Notes under the pieces: generated by a model
What the model was told of the DNA's origin: nothing
What the model saw: the letters and a program-made list of their open reading frames with translations, nothing else
Database searches by the model: none
Position numbers and translations under genes: made by a program
In this document: in pieces, positions 12,819 to 13,619 of the stretch
How the letters are laid out: the number at the start of each line of letters is the position of its first letter
Position numbering within the stretch: position 1 is the first letter of the stretch
NCBI GenBank assembly: GCA_021826485.1
Contig: JAKAZX010000058.1
Span: 1 to 13,619, forward strand
Direction of reading: 5' to 3'
Length of the DNA: 13,619 nt
Source of the DNA: Pseudomonadota bacterium
Lineage (GTDB): Bacteria > Pseudomonadota > Alphaproteobacteria > Acetobacterales > Acetobacteraceae

Positions 12819-13619
12819 ATGCCGCCGAACGTGACCCCCGACCTCGACCTCGCCGCCCGGCTGTTCGATGCGCTGCGGGACGCATCCTTCGACGGCATCG
12901 GCATCACGCGGGAGGCATACGGGCCGGGCGAGGCGCGGGCGCATGCCATCGTCCGGGCGGAGGCGGCGGCGCTGGGCCTGGAATGCGCCGTTGATCCGGC
13001 CGGGAACCTGCTGATGACGCTGCCCGGCAGCGACCGCGCGCGGCCGGTGCTGGTGATCGGCAGCCATCTCGATTCGGTGCGCCAGGGCGGCAATTTCGAC
13101 GGCGCGGCGGGCGTGCTCGCGGGCCTCGCCGCGGTAGCGGGCATGCGGCGGGCGGGCGACCGGCCCGGCTGCGACGTGACGGTCCTGGTCGCGCGGGCGG
13201 AGGAGAGCGGGTCCTGGTTCCCCACCAGCTTCCCGGGCAGCCGCGCGGCGCTCGGCCGCCTGCCGCCGGCCGCGCTGGACGTGCGGCGGCTCGACACCGG
13301 CCGCACGCTGGCCGATCACATGGCGGAGGCGGGCGGCGACCCGGAGGCGGTGCGGCGCGGCGCCTGCCTGCTGCCGCCGTCCCGCGTCGGCGGCTATCTG
13401 GAACTGCACATCGAACAGGGCCCGGTGCTGGATGCGGCGCGCATCCCGCTCGGCATCGTCACCGCGGTTCCCGGCGCCCGGCGGCTGCGCGATGCGCGGG
13501 TCGCCGGCGAATACAACCACTCCGGCGCCACCCCGCGCGCCTTCCGCCGCGATGCCGGGATCGCGCTGGCCGAACTGGCGTTCCGGCTGGACGAGGCGTG
13601 GGCGGCGCTGGAGGCGGCG
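12819..13619 (+). CDS. M20-family amidase / N-carbamoyl-L-amino acid hydrolase-like (3' end cut by window)
   Basis: The first 267 residues of a Zn-dependent amidohydrolase, open to the window edge; full members have about 400-420. The family includes N-carbamoyl-L-amino acid hydrolase, allantoate amidohydrolase and beta-ureidopropionase. Metal-ligand motifs are GSHLDSVRQGGNFDGAAG (H83 and D94), RAEESGSWF (E128/E129) and LELHIEQGP (H197). EYNHSGATP (231-239) starts the dimerisation domain, with His234 reaching the partner's active site in this family. The ATG at 12819 has AGGAG at 12808-12812, spacing 6. The gene is divergent from the dehydrogenase/GMC operon. It would release ammonia or carbamate from a ureido or carbamoyl compound; allantoate breakdown ends in glyoxylate, which a neighbouring reductase could use, but that link is inference. 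Confidence 0.9.
   Translation, partial: MPPNVTPDLDLAARLFDALRDASFDGIGITREAYGPGEARAHAIVRAEAAALGLECAVDPAGNLLMTLPGSDRARPVLVIGSHLDSVRQGGNFDGAAGVLAGLAAVAGMRRAGDRPGCDVTVLVARAEESGSWFPTSFPGSRAALGRLPPAALDVRRLDTGRTLADHMAEAGGDPEAVRRGACLLPPSRVGGYLELHIEQGPVLDAARIPLGIVTAVPGARRLRDARVAGEYNHSGATPRAFRRDAGIALAELAFRLDEAWAALEAA

Noticed and set aside
12723..13520. Minus-strand open frame extending the dehydrogenase upstream to 13520
   Set aside because: This part is antisense to the M20 hydrolase; the dehydrogenase N-terminus and its ribosome-binding site fit the ATG at 12722.
1..13619. Defence system, prophage, mobile element, CRISPR array or biosynthetic cluster
   Set aside because: No transposase, integrase, nuclease, regularly spaced repeats, toxin-antitoxin pair or assembly-line enzyme is visible; all recognisable genes are transport, metabolic, regulatory or envelope genes.

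Overview
This is a GC-rich chromosomal window (about 70% G+C by eye) from a Gram-negative bacterium. Codon use, Sec signals, lipoboxes, a SPOR-domain lytic transglycosylase and an FrcA/AlsB-type sugar ABC transporter fit an alphaproteobacterium, perhaps Rhodospirillales/Acetobacteraceae. That placement is inference. I see no tRNA, rRNA, CRISPR array, insertion sequence or phage gene. Gene density is high and no stretch over 300 bases lacks a gene.

Layout. (1) Envelope block, 1-3557: a lipoprotein lytic transglycosylase with a SPOR domain (minus strand) faces, across a 238-bp gap, a small SlyB/Pcp-like lipoprotein and a Wzm/Wzt polysaccharide-export ABC transporter (plus strand). (2) Sugar-uptake operon on the minus strand, 8506 down to 3570: a D-2-hydroxyacid dehydrogenase, a LacI-family repressor, an AlsB-like periplasmic binding protein, a permease and a single-domain ATPase. 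Two ATGA overlaps tie repressor to binding protein and permease to ATPase. A 12-bp perfect stem-loop separates the binding protein from the permease. (3) A small GYD-domain protein on the plus strand, 8733-9026. (4) Second catabolic operon on the minus strand, 12722 down to 9067: two tandem paralogous D-2-hydroxyacid dehydrogenases of the glyoxylate/hydroxypyruvate reductase type, then a GMC-family FAD oxidoreductase. (5) A divergent M20-family amidase/carbamoylase at 12819, cut by the right edge.

How it works together. Block 2 reads as a self-regulated uptake system for a sugar or sugar-like compound. An 11-base core, AAAACGATTTG, occurs in just two places that I noticed. One is in the spacer of a plausible promoter of the first gene, the other directly before the LacI gene; both are good candidate operators. 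No kinase, isomerase or aldolase lies in the operon, and the only enzyme is a 2-hydroxyacid dehydrogenase, so the substrate may be oxidised or reduced rather than phosphorylated. Block 4, with the hydrolase, looks like breakdown of hydroxyacids, alcohols and an amide or carbamoyl compound. Whether blocks 2 and 4 serve one pathway cannot be told from sequence alone.

I do not see a clearly new biological system. The most informative non-coding signals are the paired candidate operators and the intercistronic hairpin.
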